Notes under the pieces: model-generated
Told to the model about the DNA's origin: nothing
Seen by the model: the letters and a program-made list of their open reading frames with translations, nothing else
Databases searched by the model: none
Position numbers and translations under genes: made by a program
Shown here: one piece after another, positions 16,451-25,390 of the stretch
Layout of the letters: every line of letters starts with the position of its first letter
How positions within the stretch are numbered: the stretch's first letter is position 1
Assembly (NCBI RefSeq): GCF_003033925.1
Contig: NZ_CP028365.1
Span: 310,001 to 374,000, forward strand
Direction: 5' to 3'
Source: Tannerella serpentiformis
Lineage (GTDB): Bacteria; Bacteroidota; Bacteroidia; Bacteroidales; Tannerellaceae
Length of the DNA stretch: 64,000 bases

Positions 16451-17221
16451 TCATGCGACAGCCCCCCAGCGCTTGAGTACCGAAGACGTTAGCCGCCCGA
16501 CAAGTAAGTCGAGGGCGAACCCCGCGGCACCGATCACGATCATCGTGGCCAGCAGCTGGTCCGTTCGCATGTTGTTACGTGCATCAATGATCATGTAGCC
16601 CAGCCCTGTCTGTGCACCCATCATCTCGCCCGAGACGAGGAAGATCCAGGATGTGCCTAAGGCAATGTGCAAGCTATTGGCGATCTGCGGGAAGATGGCT
16701 GGCAGGACAATGCGAAAGACGTATGCCGAGCGAGCCATTCCGTAGTTGGCCGCTACTTTGGCATAGATCGGGTCGATCCGATGCGTTGCAGAGGCCGTCG
16801 TCAGAAGTACGGGGAAGAACCCCGCCAGGAAAATGATCACGATAGCGGGGGCGTCGCCGATACCAAGAAGCAAGACGATGAAGGGCATCCAAGCCACCGG
16901 CGCTATGGGTCGCACCAACTGAATCAGCGGGTAAGCATAGCGGAAGAGGCTGTTGCATAAACCGAGCAGTAATCCGAAGGCGACGCCCACGGCTACAGCC
17001 GCGGAGTATCCCACAACGAAACGCCCCAAGCTGTCGCGTAAGCCTAACGCCAATGTACCGTCGACCACCCATGCGACCAACGCCCGAAGAACTGCCAGTG
17101 GCGAGGGCAACAGAAAGTCGCCAGGTCGCCAAACCATGATGGCAACCTGCCACAGGACGATCACCACCGTGAACGATGCCACCGTATAGTAAAGTGCCTT
17201 GAGAAAAGCCTTGCCATTCAT
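16451..17221 (-). CDS. ABC transporter permease, SsuC/TauC/NrtB type
   Basis: 256 residues with about six membrane helices. The cytoplasmic coupling loop (EAA-like) reads AANYGMARSAYVFRIVLPAIFPQI (within about 165-190), and RPIAPVAWMPFIVLLLGIGD is characteristic of the sulfonate/nitrate/taurine permease family. Its start lies 2 bp after the receptor gene stop, so the two are tightly coupled. Substrate unknown; the operon context with CooS and CbiM suggests a role in metal supply or in a CooS-linked substrate. Confidence 0.93.
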   Translation of the reverse strand: MNGKAFLKALYYTVASFTVVIVLWQVAIMVWRPGDFLLPSPLAVLRALVAWVVDGTLALGLRDSLGRFVVGYSAAVAVGVAFGLLLGLCNSLFRYAYPLIQLVRPIAPVAWMPFIVLLLGIGDAPAIVIIFLAGFFPVLLTTASATHRIDPIYAKVAANYGMARSAYVFRIVLPAIFPQIANSLHIALGTSWIFLVSGEMMGAQTGLGYMIIDARNNMRTDQLLATMIVIGAAGFALDLLVGRLTSSVLKRWGAVA

Positions 17222-17223
17222 CC

Positions 17224-18144
17224 TTATTGCTGATCTACTATGGGGTTCACAAAGTCCGCATACTCCGGCGGTGCCTCCGACAATCCATACCGACGCATAC
17301 GCTCGGCGAGGTCACGGTAAGCAGTCTCCGTGATGGTCAGTTGAGAAAAATCGATCCAACGAAGCGATGCCCGCAGCACGTCGTCCGGTTGACGACTGAT
17401 TTGCTTCAAGGCGCGCAAGGCCACATTAGGGTCGCTCAGCCGATTGCCCGCAGCGTGGTAAGCCTTCACTAAGCGTGCAGCCAGCGACGGGCGTTGCTCG
17501 ATCATCCGATTGTTGAGCACCAGTGCGCAGCAAAGCCCGTCGGGCCAGAGCGCATCAGACTCGCCGATAACGTGTCCGCCACTCTTGGCGATACCGACCG
17601 CACCAAACGGTTCCGCTACACAGTACCCGCCGATCTGACCAGTAAACAAGGCGGAAGGCATTTCGGAAGGCGATAGCTCCACCACCTGCACTTCGGACGG
17701 CTGCAAGCCATGTTGCTCCAGCAGTGAGCGGAACAGGAGATAGTGCGATGAGTTACGGTGCGGTATGGCGAATACACGCCCACGCAGCGCCTCGGCCGAT
17801 GCGCCCCCAGCGCCCGCCACGATCACGTTGCCGCGACGATGGCCCAGCGCCACCGCCGTTAGCGGTGCGCCGCGTTCACGCGCCTTCATGGCCAGTTCGA
17901 TGAGCACCGACGCGCCGTCCACGCGACCTGTGATCAGTGCGTCCATCAGCTCGGGCCACGATCCATAGCGAATAAGCTCCACGCGCAGTTCGGGATCCGA
18001 GGCCGTCTCAATAACTGGTAAGGCGTGCGAGATGGGCAGATAAGCCAGGCGAATCGTGTGCTCATCCGCCGCACCTGACTTGCGGCACGACGCGGTCAAG
18101 GCCATCAGCGACAGAGTAAGCAGTAAGGCGGCTACTCGCCCCAT
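17224..18144 (-). CDS. Lipoprotein substrate-binding protein of the SsuA/NrtA (NMT1-like) family
   Basis: 306 residues. Signal peptide with lipobox LTASC (Cys20). The body IRLAYLPISHALPVIETA, GYCVAEPFGAVGIAKSGGHVIGES and the SELMDALITGRVDGASV-like segment are typical of periplasmic receptors for nitrate, sulfonates, taurine or thiamine precursors. The start overlaps the end of cooS by 13 bp, which indicates translational coupling and a shared function. The ligand cannot be read from the sequence. Confidence 0.9.
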   Translation of the reverse strand: MGRVAALLLTLSLMALTASCRKSGAADEHTIRLAYLPISHALPVIETASDPELRVELIRYGSWPELMDALITGRVDGASVLIELAMKARERGAPLTAVALGHRRGNVIVAGAGGASAEALRGRVFAIPHRNSSHYLLFRSLLEQHGLQPSEVQVVELSPSEMPSALFTGQIGGYCVAEPFGAVGIAKSGGHVIGESDALWPDGLCCALVLNNRMIEQRPSLAARLVKAYHAAGNRLSDPNVALRALKQISRQPDDVLRASLRWIDFSQLTITETAYRDLAERMRRYGLSEAPPEYADFVNPIVDQQ

Positions 18145-20186
18145 AAGGCCTGCCGCTTGTTCGAGATATGCTCCACGATTTTATTGGCCAGCGAGATGTG
18201 ATCTACGTCGACGACCATCTCAGACCCGAGCGGCTCCTTCGTGCCTGTGGCCATAAACTCCGCCACACCAGGTGAGCCCTGCACGGGGGCGTAGACACTG
18301 TGATAGGAGTTGATGCCCAATAAGCGGAAAGCAAGGGCGGCGCAAATGCCTTTCTCATTGCTCCATTCCGGCGATGTGAACGCATAGGGCATATCCTTAA
18401 TGGCTGCCCCTGCGGCGGCCGCTATCCCACTGAAGAAAGCCGAGGCGCGCGCGTTGTCAAGACACTCGCCGAGGTGCCACACGGGAGGCTGGTCGACCAG
18501 GAATTCACGTAACCCGTCGCCACACCAATCTAACGCCTTCTTGGAGCAGAATCCCAGCTTCAGTAATCCGAACGACGCGCATCCGTTAGTAAAGATGAGG
18601 ATGTCGTTCTTGAGGAGTATCTGCGCCACCTCCACGATGGCCTTTTCGTAAACAAGCCGGGGGTTATTGCAGCCAACTAAGTTGACAATGCCGCGAATCT
18701 TACCGCTGCGCAGCGCGTCTGCCAAATCACGCAGTCCACGCTCGAAGTGCTTACCGGCCCACTCTACCGAGAATCCCATTTCAGCCTCTACCTCGTACTG
18801 CGGTATCTTGACCGGAATGTCCCGACGATCAACAAAGCTCTCAATGCCCCGGGTGACAATCTTCCGTGCAATAGAGTTAATCTCGCCGATATTAGAGTGT
18901 TCGTGATCGAAGCCGTAATGCTCGGCGCCCGGCAGTCGGGCTGAATCGCTCGTCGTGACGACTGTCGTCCGGAAGCAGTACGCTACATCCATGATGGACG
19001 GGAAGACATCCTGCACGTCAGCTACCCAAAGGTCGATCGCACCTGTACCCAGCACTAACTCCGATCCCACTGCATTGGAGAGCGGAATGACTCCGCCGTA
19101 ACGATACATGGCCGACAGGCCCGAGCAGCAGATGCCATAGAACTGGATACCCTTCGCGCCCTTAGATTTAGCCAACTCCACCATCTCGTCAGATCGGCCG
19201 ACGCGCACGATTTCGCTAACCAGCAGCGGCGAGTGTCCATGCACCGCGATGTTCACGTAACCCATGCGCAGGGCGCCCAGGTTGATCTTCGACGTGCTTC
19301 GCTGGGGCAGGCCGTACAGACTATCCATGGCGATCGACGATCCGAGACACGACGACCAAGCGAACGAGACGCCCGTACGCAGAAACTGATGCATACAGTT
19401 ACGCCAGTCGCCATCCGTACCGGTGGAGGTGCGGTGCAGGCTCTCGAAGGCTTCGTGATACGGCCCGAGCGGCATGATGCCGGCCTTCTCCCATGCCTCA
19501 ATCCGTTCCTTCGGGGCAAAGGCGTAGAGCGTGCGGTGCTTGTCCGGGACTGTTCGCGAGAGGTCCGCGAGCAAGATATCTGCCACTTCGCCTGCCAACT
19601 CGTTTAGTGACCGCCCTTCCTGCTCGATGCCAAACGTCTTGCAGACGGCCCGGATCTTCTCCTCACCTTCGATGGCGATCGGAGCTTTGCCCTCAGCGGC
19701 CATCTTGAGTGCCAGCATACTCTCCCGCCCGCGAGCGCCGTGGGCCGCCGTTCCCGCTGCCACATGCCGCAAGAGATTCCGCGCCGAGATGAGGTCGGCG
19801 TCCGCACCGCAAACACCGCGGGGCGCCTTCTTGGTAATTCGGCAGGGGCCCATAAAACAGTTCTTACAACACGTACCCGCTAAGCCAAAATTACACTGCG
19901 GCTGTTGTGCATCGAAGCGATCGAAGACTGTTTCGAGTCCCATCTCCTGCATATGAAGCAACATCTCTCGCACGGCGGGGTCGGGTGTCTGCTCAATGAC
20001 GCGCTGCTTGTTGGAAAACGTCTTCCGATAAGCATTCACGGCCGCCATATAGTCCTCCGTACCGCCGTGTACATGCGGGTGCCCGTGGCCATGACTATGG
20101 GTGTGGGAATGGGCATACGAAATACCGTGGGTATGCGCCTGCTCTTCGTGCGTGTGCACGTGATCGTGTGATGAATGAGGTGACAT
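18132..20186 (-). CDS. cooS: Anaerobic Ni-carbon monoxide dehydrogenase catalytic subunit (CooS family) with His-rich N-terminus and altered C-cluster ligand
   Basis: 684 residues from the ATG at 20186; an in-frame extension to 20327 has no family features. CooS oxidises CO to CO2 at a Ni-Fe-S C-cluster. Seen: D-/B-cluster cysteines in QCNFGLAGTCCKNCFMGPC (Cys98, 106, 107, 110, 115) and Cys126 in GVCGADAD; C-cluster candidates His316/318 in VHGHSP, Cys353/354 in GICCSG, Cys506 in GCNNPR, Cys536 in NGCASFG, Cys575 in GECLDNAR; and Lys612 in SPEWSNEK. The position that carries the C-cluster cysteine in the DYQC motif reads DVQD (Asp393). The first 40 residues contain 15 histidines in HxH repeats, a likely nickel store. 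No cooC, cooF or acetyl-CoA synthase gene is near. First gene of an operon with an ABC importer and CbiM. Confidence 0.9.
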   Translation of the reverse strand: MSPHSSHDHVHTHEEQAHTHGISYAHSHTHSHGHGHPHVHGGTEDYMAAVNAYRKTFSNKQRVIEQTPDPAVREMLLHMQEMGLETVFDRFDAQQPQCNFGLAGTCCKNCFMGPCRITKKAPRGVCGADADLISARNLLRHVAAGTAAHGARGRESMLALKMAAEGKAPIAIEGEEKIRAVCKTFGIEQEGRSLNELAGEVADILLADLSRTVPDKHRTLYAFAPKERIEAWEKAGIMPLGPYHEAFESLHRTSTGTDGDWRNCMHQFLRTGVSFAWSSCLGSSIAMDSLYGLPQRSTSKINLGALRMGYVNIAVHGHSPLLVSEIVRVGRSDEMVELAKSKGAKGIQFYGICCSGLSAMYRYGGVIPLSNAVGSELVLGTGAIDLWVADVQDVFPSIMDVAYCFRTTVVTTSDSARLPGAEHYGFDHEHSNIGEINSIARKIVTRGIESFVDRRDIPVKIPQYEVEAEMGFSVEWAGKHFERGLRDLADALRSGKIRGIVNLVGCNNPRLVYEKAIVEVAQILLKNDILIFTNGCASFGLLKLGFCSKKALDWCGDGLREFLVDQPPVWHLGECLDNARASAFFSGIAAAAGAAIKDMPYAFTSPEWSNEKGICAALAFRLLGINSYHSVYAPVQGSPGVAEFMATGTKEPLGSEMVVDVDHISLANKIVEHISNKRQALWGE

Positions 20187-20224
20187 GTGATGAAACTGTT
20201 TTAGGATGTGAATTTTTACGGCGG

Positions 20225-20232
20225 CAAAGGTC
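20225..20232 (-). promoter_or_regulatory. Weak predicted -7 box for the cooS operon
   Basis: Minus strand reads GACCTTTG, one base off TAnnTTTG, in the usual GGCGGC context, 38 bp before the cooS ATG. Confidence 0.4.
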
Positions 20233-20544
20233 CGGGTTCCTGTCGAGGCAGGAAATACCACAGTCATGGTAGATTGCAGCCCCCGGCGATAGGACCGCCC
20301 GCCAATCGCCCTCCACGATATGATCAAGTATAGCCGACCCTCCGCGGCATAGCCTACGCCTTACCTATCTATTGATCCGAAGTCGGTCATTCAGGAGGTA
20401 ATCGGCGCGTGAATGTATGGCGTACCACCCGCGTCTACCGGTTCTGTCTGATTCCATGTCAATCCTTCTTCGGACGCCTTGAGGTGCGTATGCTTTTGCG
20501 CCCCTATCCTACTGAAAGAAAGAGATACCTCGGATAACGGATCT

Positions 20545-20712
20545 GTCATCGGAAGGCGCATGCATAGGCGATTCTCTTACGGGGAATGTCATCAGAAGGC
20601 GCGTGCATAGGCGATGCTTTTGCGTGGTATATCATCGGAAGACGCGTGCATAGGCGATGCTTTTGCGGGGTATGTCATCGGGAGGCATGTGCACAGGCGA
20701 TTCTCTTGCTGG
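20545..20712. repeat. Tandem array K, 43-bp unit, 4 copies
   Basis: GTCATCGG-type unit starts at 20545, 20588, 20631 and 20674. Units contain GGCGCGTGCATAGGCGATGC and CTTTTGCGGGG. A partial relative (GTATGCTTTTGCG) stands at about 20488. The surrounding 20233-20544 and 20713-20940 hold no reading frame or other feature I can support. Confidence 0.85.
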
Positions 20713-20939
20713 ATATGTATAGACAACTACCCTAAGCGATGGATACCTATAACGACACGCTGAGGGCTACTGCTATGCGTATAGGAAGCTCAAAATGAAT
20801 AGCTAGGCCGAGCTACCATCTGCGCAGGATAGCCCAAATGACTTACTTTAGACGGCTCCCTCGGCTCATTGATGGGTAAGACGAATATGATTCGTAAACT
20901 ACTGATTATCAGTGAAGCATAAAATAATCTTCGATGGGC

Positions 20940-21480
20940 ATACTCGGAGTGTCCATGAAGCCCAAAATGAATTGCGATTTTGCTCTCCGGAGACTCAGTG
21001 AAGCGAAAAATGAATTACGATTTGCGTTTCCGAGGCTCCGGGAAGCCAAAAATGAATTACGATTTGCATTTCCGAGGCCTCGGGAAGCCAAAAATGAATT
21101 GCGATTTGCGTTTCCGGAGCCTCGGAAAGCCAAAAATGAATTGCGATTTCGCTTCCCGGAGTCTCCGGAAGCCCAAAATGAATTTCGATTTTGCTTCCCG
21201 GAGCCTCTGAAAGCCCAAAATGAATTACGATTTTGCTTCCCGGAGTGTCCGGAGACGCAAAAATGAATTGCGATTTTGCTTCCCGGAGTGTCTGGAAACG
21301 CAAAAACGAATTGCGATTTTGCTTCACGGAGTGTCCGGAGACGCAAAAAGGAATTGCGATTTTGCTTCCCGGAGTGTCCGGAGACGCAAAAATGAATTGC
21401 GATTTTGCTTCACGGAGTGTCTGGAGACGCAAAAATGAATTGCGATTGGGCTTCGCCGAGAGACGGGGAAACCCGAAAGG
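20940..21480. repeat. Tandem array D, 42/43-bp unit, 12 copies
   Basis: ATGAATT recurs at 20967, 21010, 21052, 21094, 21136, 21178, 21220, 21263, 21306, 21349, 21392 and 21435; seven intervals are 43 bp and... the earlier block is mainly 42 bp, the later block 43 bp. Units hold GCAAAA ... TTTTGC inverted half-sites around AATTGCG and a CCGGAGTGTCCGG palindrome. From 21481 to about 21720 more decayed copies with CTTCATGGAGCAGC can be followed. The array sits in the divergent gap between cooS and the FAD oxidoreductase gene. Confidence 0.93.
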
Positions 21481-21852
21481 ATTTGCGATACCCATGCAAT
21501 GCGTCTCTCAAATTGGGGAGATAAGTTGTGACGAGACTTCATGGAGCAGCGGGGATAGCCGAAAAGACTTACGATTCCTATGCAGCGTGCCTTCTATGTT
21601 CGAGAGACGAGTTGCGGTGTGGCTTCATGGAGCAGCAGAGGTAGCCGAAAGAGTATGCTGTGGAGCTTCATGGAGAGGGGGAGGTAAGAAGAGGGATCGC
21701 AGAGAGGCATGCGTCGGCGTCGGGCGATAGCGATCCGAAAGGCGGGGACGGATACGGGCGCAGCCGGAGGTAGGGCGATACCTTATATATAGGCGTGCGC
21801 GCACATACGATAATTAGTCACCGCATGGAGTACGAGCTATCCAAAAGCGCCG

Positions 21853-21860
21853 TATATTTG
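21853..21860 (+). promoter_or_regulatory. Predicted -7 box for the FAD/Fe-S oxidoreductase gene
   Basis: TATATTTG matches TAnnTTTG. It implies a leader of about 145 bases; nothing recognisable as a riboswitch was seen in that leader. Confidence 0.5.
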
Positions 21861-22010
21861 CCACGCAAGTACCAAACAGGTATCACATTCGTTCGACGAT
21901 AAAGAAATTTAGACTTCCGTGGCGGTCCGTGTTTGTCCGCCATACCTCGCAGTAATTAGGTTTTGCCACTCCAGATGGTTTCCAGTTCTAACTAAACATA
22001 TCACACCTCT

Positions 22011-24998
22011 ATGGACACCAAAAATTATGAGGCCTTCCTCGCCGAGATTGGCAGTTATCTCGACAAAGACCAAGTGTACACCGACGAATTGCGCACCCTC
22101 GGATGGGGCACAGATGCCGGTTTTTATCGATTGATCCCTAAGGTCGTCGTCCGCGCAAGGGACGAAGAAGACGTATCACGAATCGTCCGCGCCTGCCACA
22201 AGCACAAACTACCTTTTACCTTCCGTGCCGCGGGCACATCGCTATCCGGACAGAGCGTCAGCGACTCTGTGCTGATTGTCGCCGGTAAGCATTGGGAAAA
22301 GTATGAGATTAGCGATGACCGCAATAGCATCCGCTTACAACCCGGTATTGTGGGTTCCCAAGTCAATCGGGTACTCAAACCGTACGGCCGTGTCTTTCCG
22401 CCCGATCCCGCCTCAATCGGAAGTGCGATGGTGGGCGGTATCGTCTGCAACAATGCATCGGGCATGAATTGTGGTGTGCACGCAAACAGCGACCGAATGC
22501 TTATCAGCGCGCGAATCATTTTGCCTGACGGCACCCTGGTCGATACCGGAGACGAAGCCAGTAAGGCATCCTTCCGGCGCACGCACTCGGAGATGATTCG
22601 TCGGATTGAGAACCTCCGAGACCGGGTCCGAGCCGATAAGAAGCTCGCTGAGCGTATCCGCTATAAATACAGTATCAAAAATGTGACGGGTCTGAATCTC
22701 CGGCCACTCATTGCATACGACGACCCGTTCGAAATCATGGCTCATTGCATGGTTGGATCGGAAGGGACACTGGCTTTCCTATCCGAGGTCACTATGCGAA
22801 CGCTCTACGATTATCGTTTTCGCGCCTCCGCGATGGTCTACTTCCACACCATGGAAGAGAGTTGCCGTGCGGTGGTAGCCATGAAAGGGATGAAGGCGAC
22901 CGAAAAGGATATCGAAATGAGCGCGGAGGACCTCGTCGTAAAAAGTGCCGAGATGCTCGACTACTTATCGCTTGGCTCCGTGAATGATCCCGTCTTTCTC
23001 CAGTACAAAAAGGATGTCGACGCAGGTCTCGTTCCGGGAGTCCAGCCGGGCGACTATCACAATTTGACGGCCATTTTGACTGAGACTAAGGCCGTGACTC
23101 ACGAAGAATTGCTTTCGAAGATCGATCGCGTGAAGCAATGCCTTGCCAACTTTAATCTCTATCAGCAACCGGAGTTCACGGATGATCCCCAAATCTATGG
23201 TAAATACTGGGCCATCCGCTCCGGGATATTCCCCTCCGTGGGCGGGACGCGTCCCGAGGGCACCACATGCCTCATCGAAGACGTTGCTTTTCACTTAGAG
23301 GACCTGCCCGTGGCTACCGTTAAGCTCCAAAAGTTGATTGCGGATTATGGCTACAGTGACGCGTGCATTTATGGGCACGCCTTCGAGGGCAACTACCACT
23401 TCATCCTCAACCAAAGTTTTCACACAGAGGCAGAGGTGAAGCGATACGAAAGCATGATGCGCGACGTTGCCCGGTTGGTGGTTGAAGAGTTCGACGGATC
23501 GCTGAAGGCAGAGCATGGCACCGGGCGCAACATGGCACCGTTTGTGAAATACGAGTGGGGAGAGGCCGCGTATGCCGCCATGAAAGAGTTGAAGCAAATA
23601 TTCGATCCGGAGGGATTGCTCAACCGAGGCGTGATCTTTAACGACGACCCTCAGTGCTTCATCAAAAACTTTAAGCCGCTGCCTGTGCTCGACTTCCGCT
23701 TTGACAATATACCCGACGGCGGGCAATTCCTGACCCTGGCCGAAGGCACGCGCTCGTCCACGAAGGATATGGTGGAGGGCGTCCGAAGGGCAAACAAATG
23801 TATTGAGTGCGGGTTCTGTGAGGTGAACTGTGTCTCCTGCGGATTCACGATCTCATCACGGATGCGGATAGTTGTCCAACGCGAGATCCGCGACCTTGAG
23901 AATCGTGGCGCCGATCCGGAACGCGTAGCCCGATTGCGAAAGCTCTACGAGTACTATGGGGACGCCACATGTGCTGCGGACGGTCTCTGCGCCACGTCCT
24001 GCCCCATGAAGATCAACACGGGCGATTTGACGCACCTCATCCGTCAGCTAAACATGATGCAGAACCCTACCGGCTACCGCGTGGGCAAGTTCGCAGCCGA
24101 TCATTTGGGCGGTCTCAAGAGCAATTTGCGACTCGTTCTGGGCGCCGCGAACCTTGGCCACACACTCCTTGGTACCTCGCTGATGAGCGGAATCTGTAGC
24201 GGCGCACACCGCATAGGCCTTCCGCTGTGGACTTCGGCTATGCCCCGCAGCACACGACAGCCAAAACCAGGTACTCACGTGGGTCACGGAGACCTCAAGG
24301 TTGTCTATTTCCCCAGCTGTATCAATCAGACGATGGGCGTCGCAAAGGGATCGCCAGTCAAAAACACAGTCGTTGAGGAAATGTGCTCGCTAATCAATAA
24401 AGCGGGATACGAAGTCATCTTCCCCAGGAATATGGATCGCATGTGCTGCGGGCAAATCTGGGAGAGCAAGGGAATGATGGACATAGCCGATCGGAAAAGC
24501 GGCGAGCTCGAGGAGTCGCTGTGGGAAGCCTCGGAGCACGGTCGCTACCCCATACTCTGTGACCAAAGTCCTTGCTTACACCGTATGCGGAAGGTCATCA
24601 CTCGCATGAAGCTCTACGAACCGGTAGAGTTCATCATGACTTACTTGGTCGACCGACTTACTTTTCACAAGACCGACCGCCGGGTGGCTGTCCACGTGAC
24701 TTGCTCGACCAAAGAGATGGGCCTCGGCAGTCAGCTATTGCAACTCGCACGGCTATGCTCCGACAACGTCGTAGAGCCAGAAGGAATCGGATGCTGTGCC
24801 TTCGCGGGCGATCGCGGCTTCACTTATCCTGAGTCGAACCGTTATGCGCTGCGTAAGCTCCGTCCACAGATCGAAAAACTGCAAGTCGTGACCGGCTACT
24901 CTAACAGTCGCACGTGCGAAATCGGTCTCCAGAGCAACTCGGGGATACCGTACATGAGTATTGCGTACTTAGTCAACGAGTGCACAGAAGCCCGTTGA
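22011..24998 (+). CDS. FAD-binding and Fe-S oxidoreductase, D-lactate dehydrogenase/glycolate oxidase-like
   Basis: 995 residues, three fused parts. FAD-binding domain (about 45-260) with PFTFRAAGTSLSGQSVSD and GGIVCNNASGMNCG; FAD-oxidase C-terminal domain (about 260-560) with IYGHAFEGNYHFI and HGTGRNMAPF; then a Fe-S domain with CIECGFCEVNC (from about 597) and CAADGLCATSCP (about 658), and a CCG-type domain (about 760-990) with MCCGQIWESKG and GCCAFAGDRGF. Enzymes of this layout oxidise D-lactate or other D-2-hydroxy acids at the inner face of the membrane. Substrate is inferred only. Stands alone, transcribed away from cooS. Confidence 0.9.
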   Translation: MDTKNYEAFLAEIGSYLDKDQVYTDELRTLGWGTDAGFYRLIPKVVVRARDEEDVSRIVRACHKHKLPFTFRAAGTSLSGQSVSDSVLIVAGKHWEKYEISDDRNSIRLQPGIVGSQVNRVLKPYGRVFPPDPASIGSAMVGGIVCNNASGMNCGVHANSDRMLISARIILPDGTLVDTGDEASKASFRRTHSEMIRRIENLRDRVRADKKLAERIRYKYSIKNVTGLNLRPLIAYDDPFEIMAHCMVGSEGTLAFLSEVTMRTLYDYRFRASAMVYFHTMEESCRAVVAMKGMKATEKDIEMSAEDLVVKSAEMLDYLSLGSVNDPVFLQYKKDVDAGLVPGVQPGDYHNLTAILTETKAVTHEELLSKIDRVKQCLANFNLYQQPEFTDDPQIYGKYWAIRSGIFPSVGGTRPEGTTCLIEDVAFHLEDLPVATVKLQKLIADYGYSDACIYGHAFEGNYHFILNQSFHTEAEVKRYESMMRDVARLVVEEFDGSLKAEHGTGRNMAPFVKYEWGEAAYAAMKELKQIFDPEGLLNRGVIFNDDPQCFIKNFKPLPVLDFRFDNIPDGGQFLTLAEGTRSSTKDMVEGVRRANKCIECGFCEVNCVSCGFTISSRMRIVVQREIRDLENRGADPERVARLRKLYEYYGDATCAADGLCATSCPMKINTGDLTHLIRQLNMMQNPTGYRVGKFAADHLGGLKSNLRLVLGAANLGHTLLGTSLMSGICSGAHRIGLPLWTSAMPRSTRQPKPGTHVGHGDLKVVYFPSCINQTMGVAKGSPVKNTVVEEMCSLINKAGYEVIFPRNMDRMCCGQIWESKGMMDIADRKSGELEESLWEASEHGRYPILCDQSPCLHRMRKVITRMKLYEPVEFIMTYLVDRLTFHKTDRRVAVHVTCSTKEMGLGSQLLQLARLCSDNVVEPEGIGCCAFAGDRGFTYPESNRYALRKLRPQIEKLQVVTGYSNSRTCEIGLQSNSGIPYMSIAYLVNECTEAR

Positions 24999-25151
24999 TG
25001 TCTCTGCGGCCCTTCACCCAGCCGCAGTGAATGCTTCCCCCTGATCGTTTTCCCTATCCCGGAGACGAGATGGTTGCCTCTCCCTTATCGCATCCCCCAT
25101 CCCGGGCGCGGTAAGGGAGAGCTTTTGAATGCCTCTCTCCCTTCGTCCAGT

Positions 25152-25325
25152 CTCGGCAATTGCCTATATCTTATATATAGGGCGATCGGGGAGGTGGAGG
25201 GATAGGTATTCGGAATCTCTTTTCCCCTTCATCCAGTCTCTGCGGTTGGCTACGCTTTGTTCTATTTCTGATCACTCGGTCGAGGCGATTGCCTATACCT
25301 TATATATAGGGCAATCGGGGGCGTA
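25152..25325. repeat. Two direct copies of a TATATA palindrome element before tamB
   Basis: GCCTATATCTTATATATAGG at about 25159 and GCCTATACCTTATATATAGG at about 25286, each followed by GGCGATCGGGG or GGCAATCGGGG. The flanks CCCTTCGTCCAGTCTC and CCCCTTCATCCAGTCTC repeat too, so this is a partial tandem duplication. Related TATATATAGG strings occur at 21783, 15580 and 57155. The gap 24999-25390 holds no gene. Confidence 0.7.
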
Positions 25326-25337
25326 GCAGGATAGATG

Positions 25338-25371
25338 TTTGAAGGGGTTAGCGCTGAGTACCGTATTTTTG
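25338..25371 (+). promoter_or_regulatory. Predicted promoter of tamB with -33 and -7 boxes
   Basis: TTTG (25338-25341), 22-bp spacer, TATTTTTG (25364-25371): both elements of the Bacteroidetes housekeeping promoter. The leader would be only about 12-15 bases before the GTG start. Confidence 0.65.
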
Positions 25372-25390
25372 CACTACTCAAAACAGGACG

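Noticed and set aside
18132-20186. Hydroxylamine reductase (Hcp) as an alternative identity of CooS
   Set aside because: The cysteine pattern GTCCKNCFMGPC, GICCSG, GCNNPR and GECLDNAR follows CooS rather than Hcp, although the altered ligand could mean a similar reaction.
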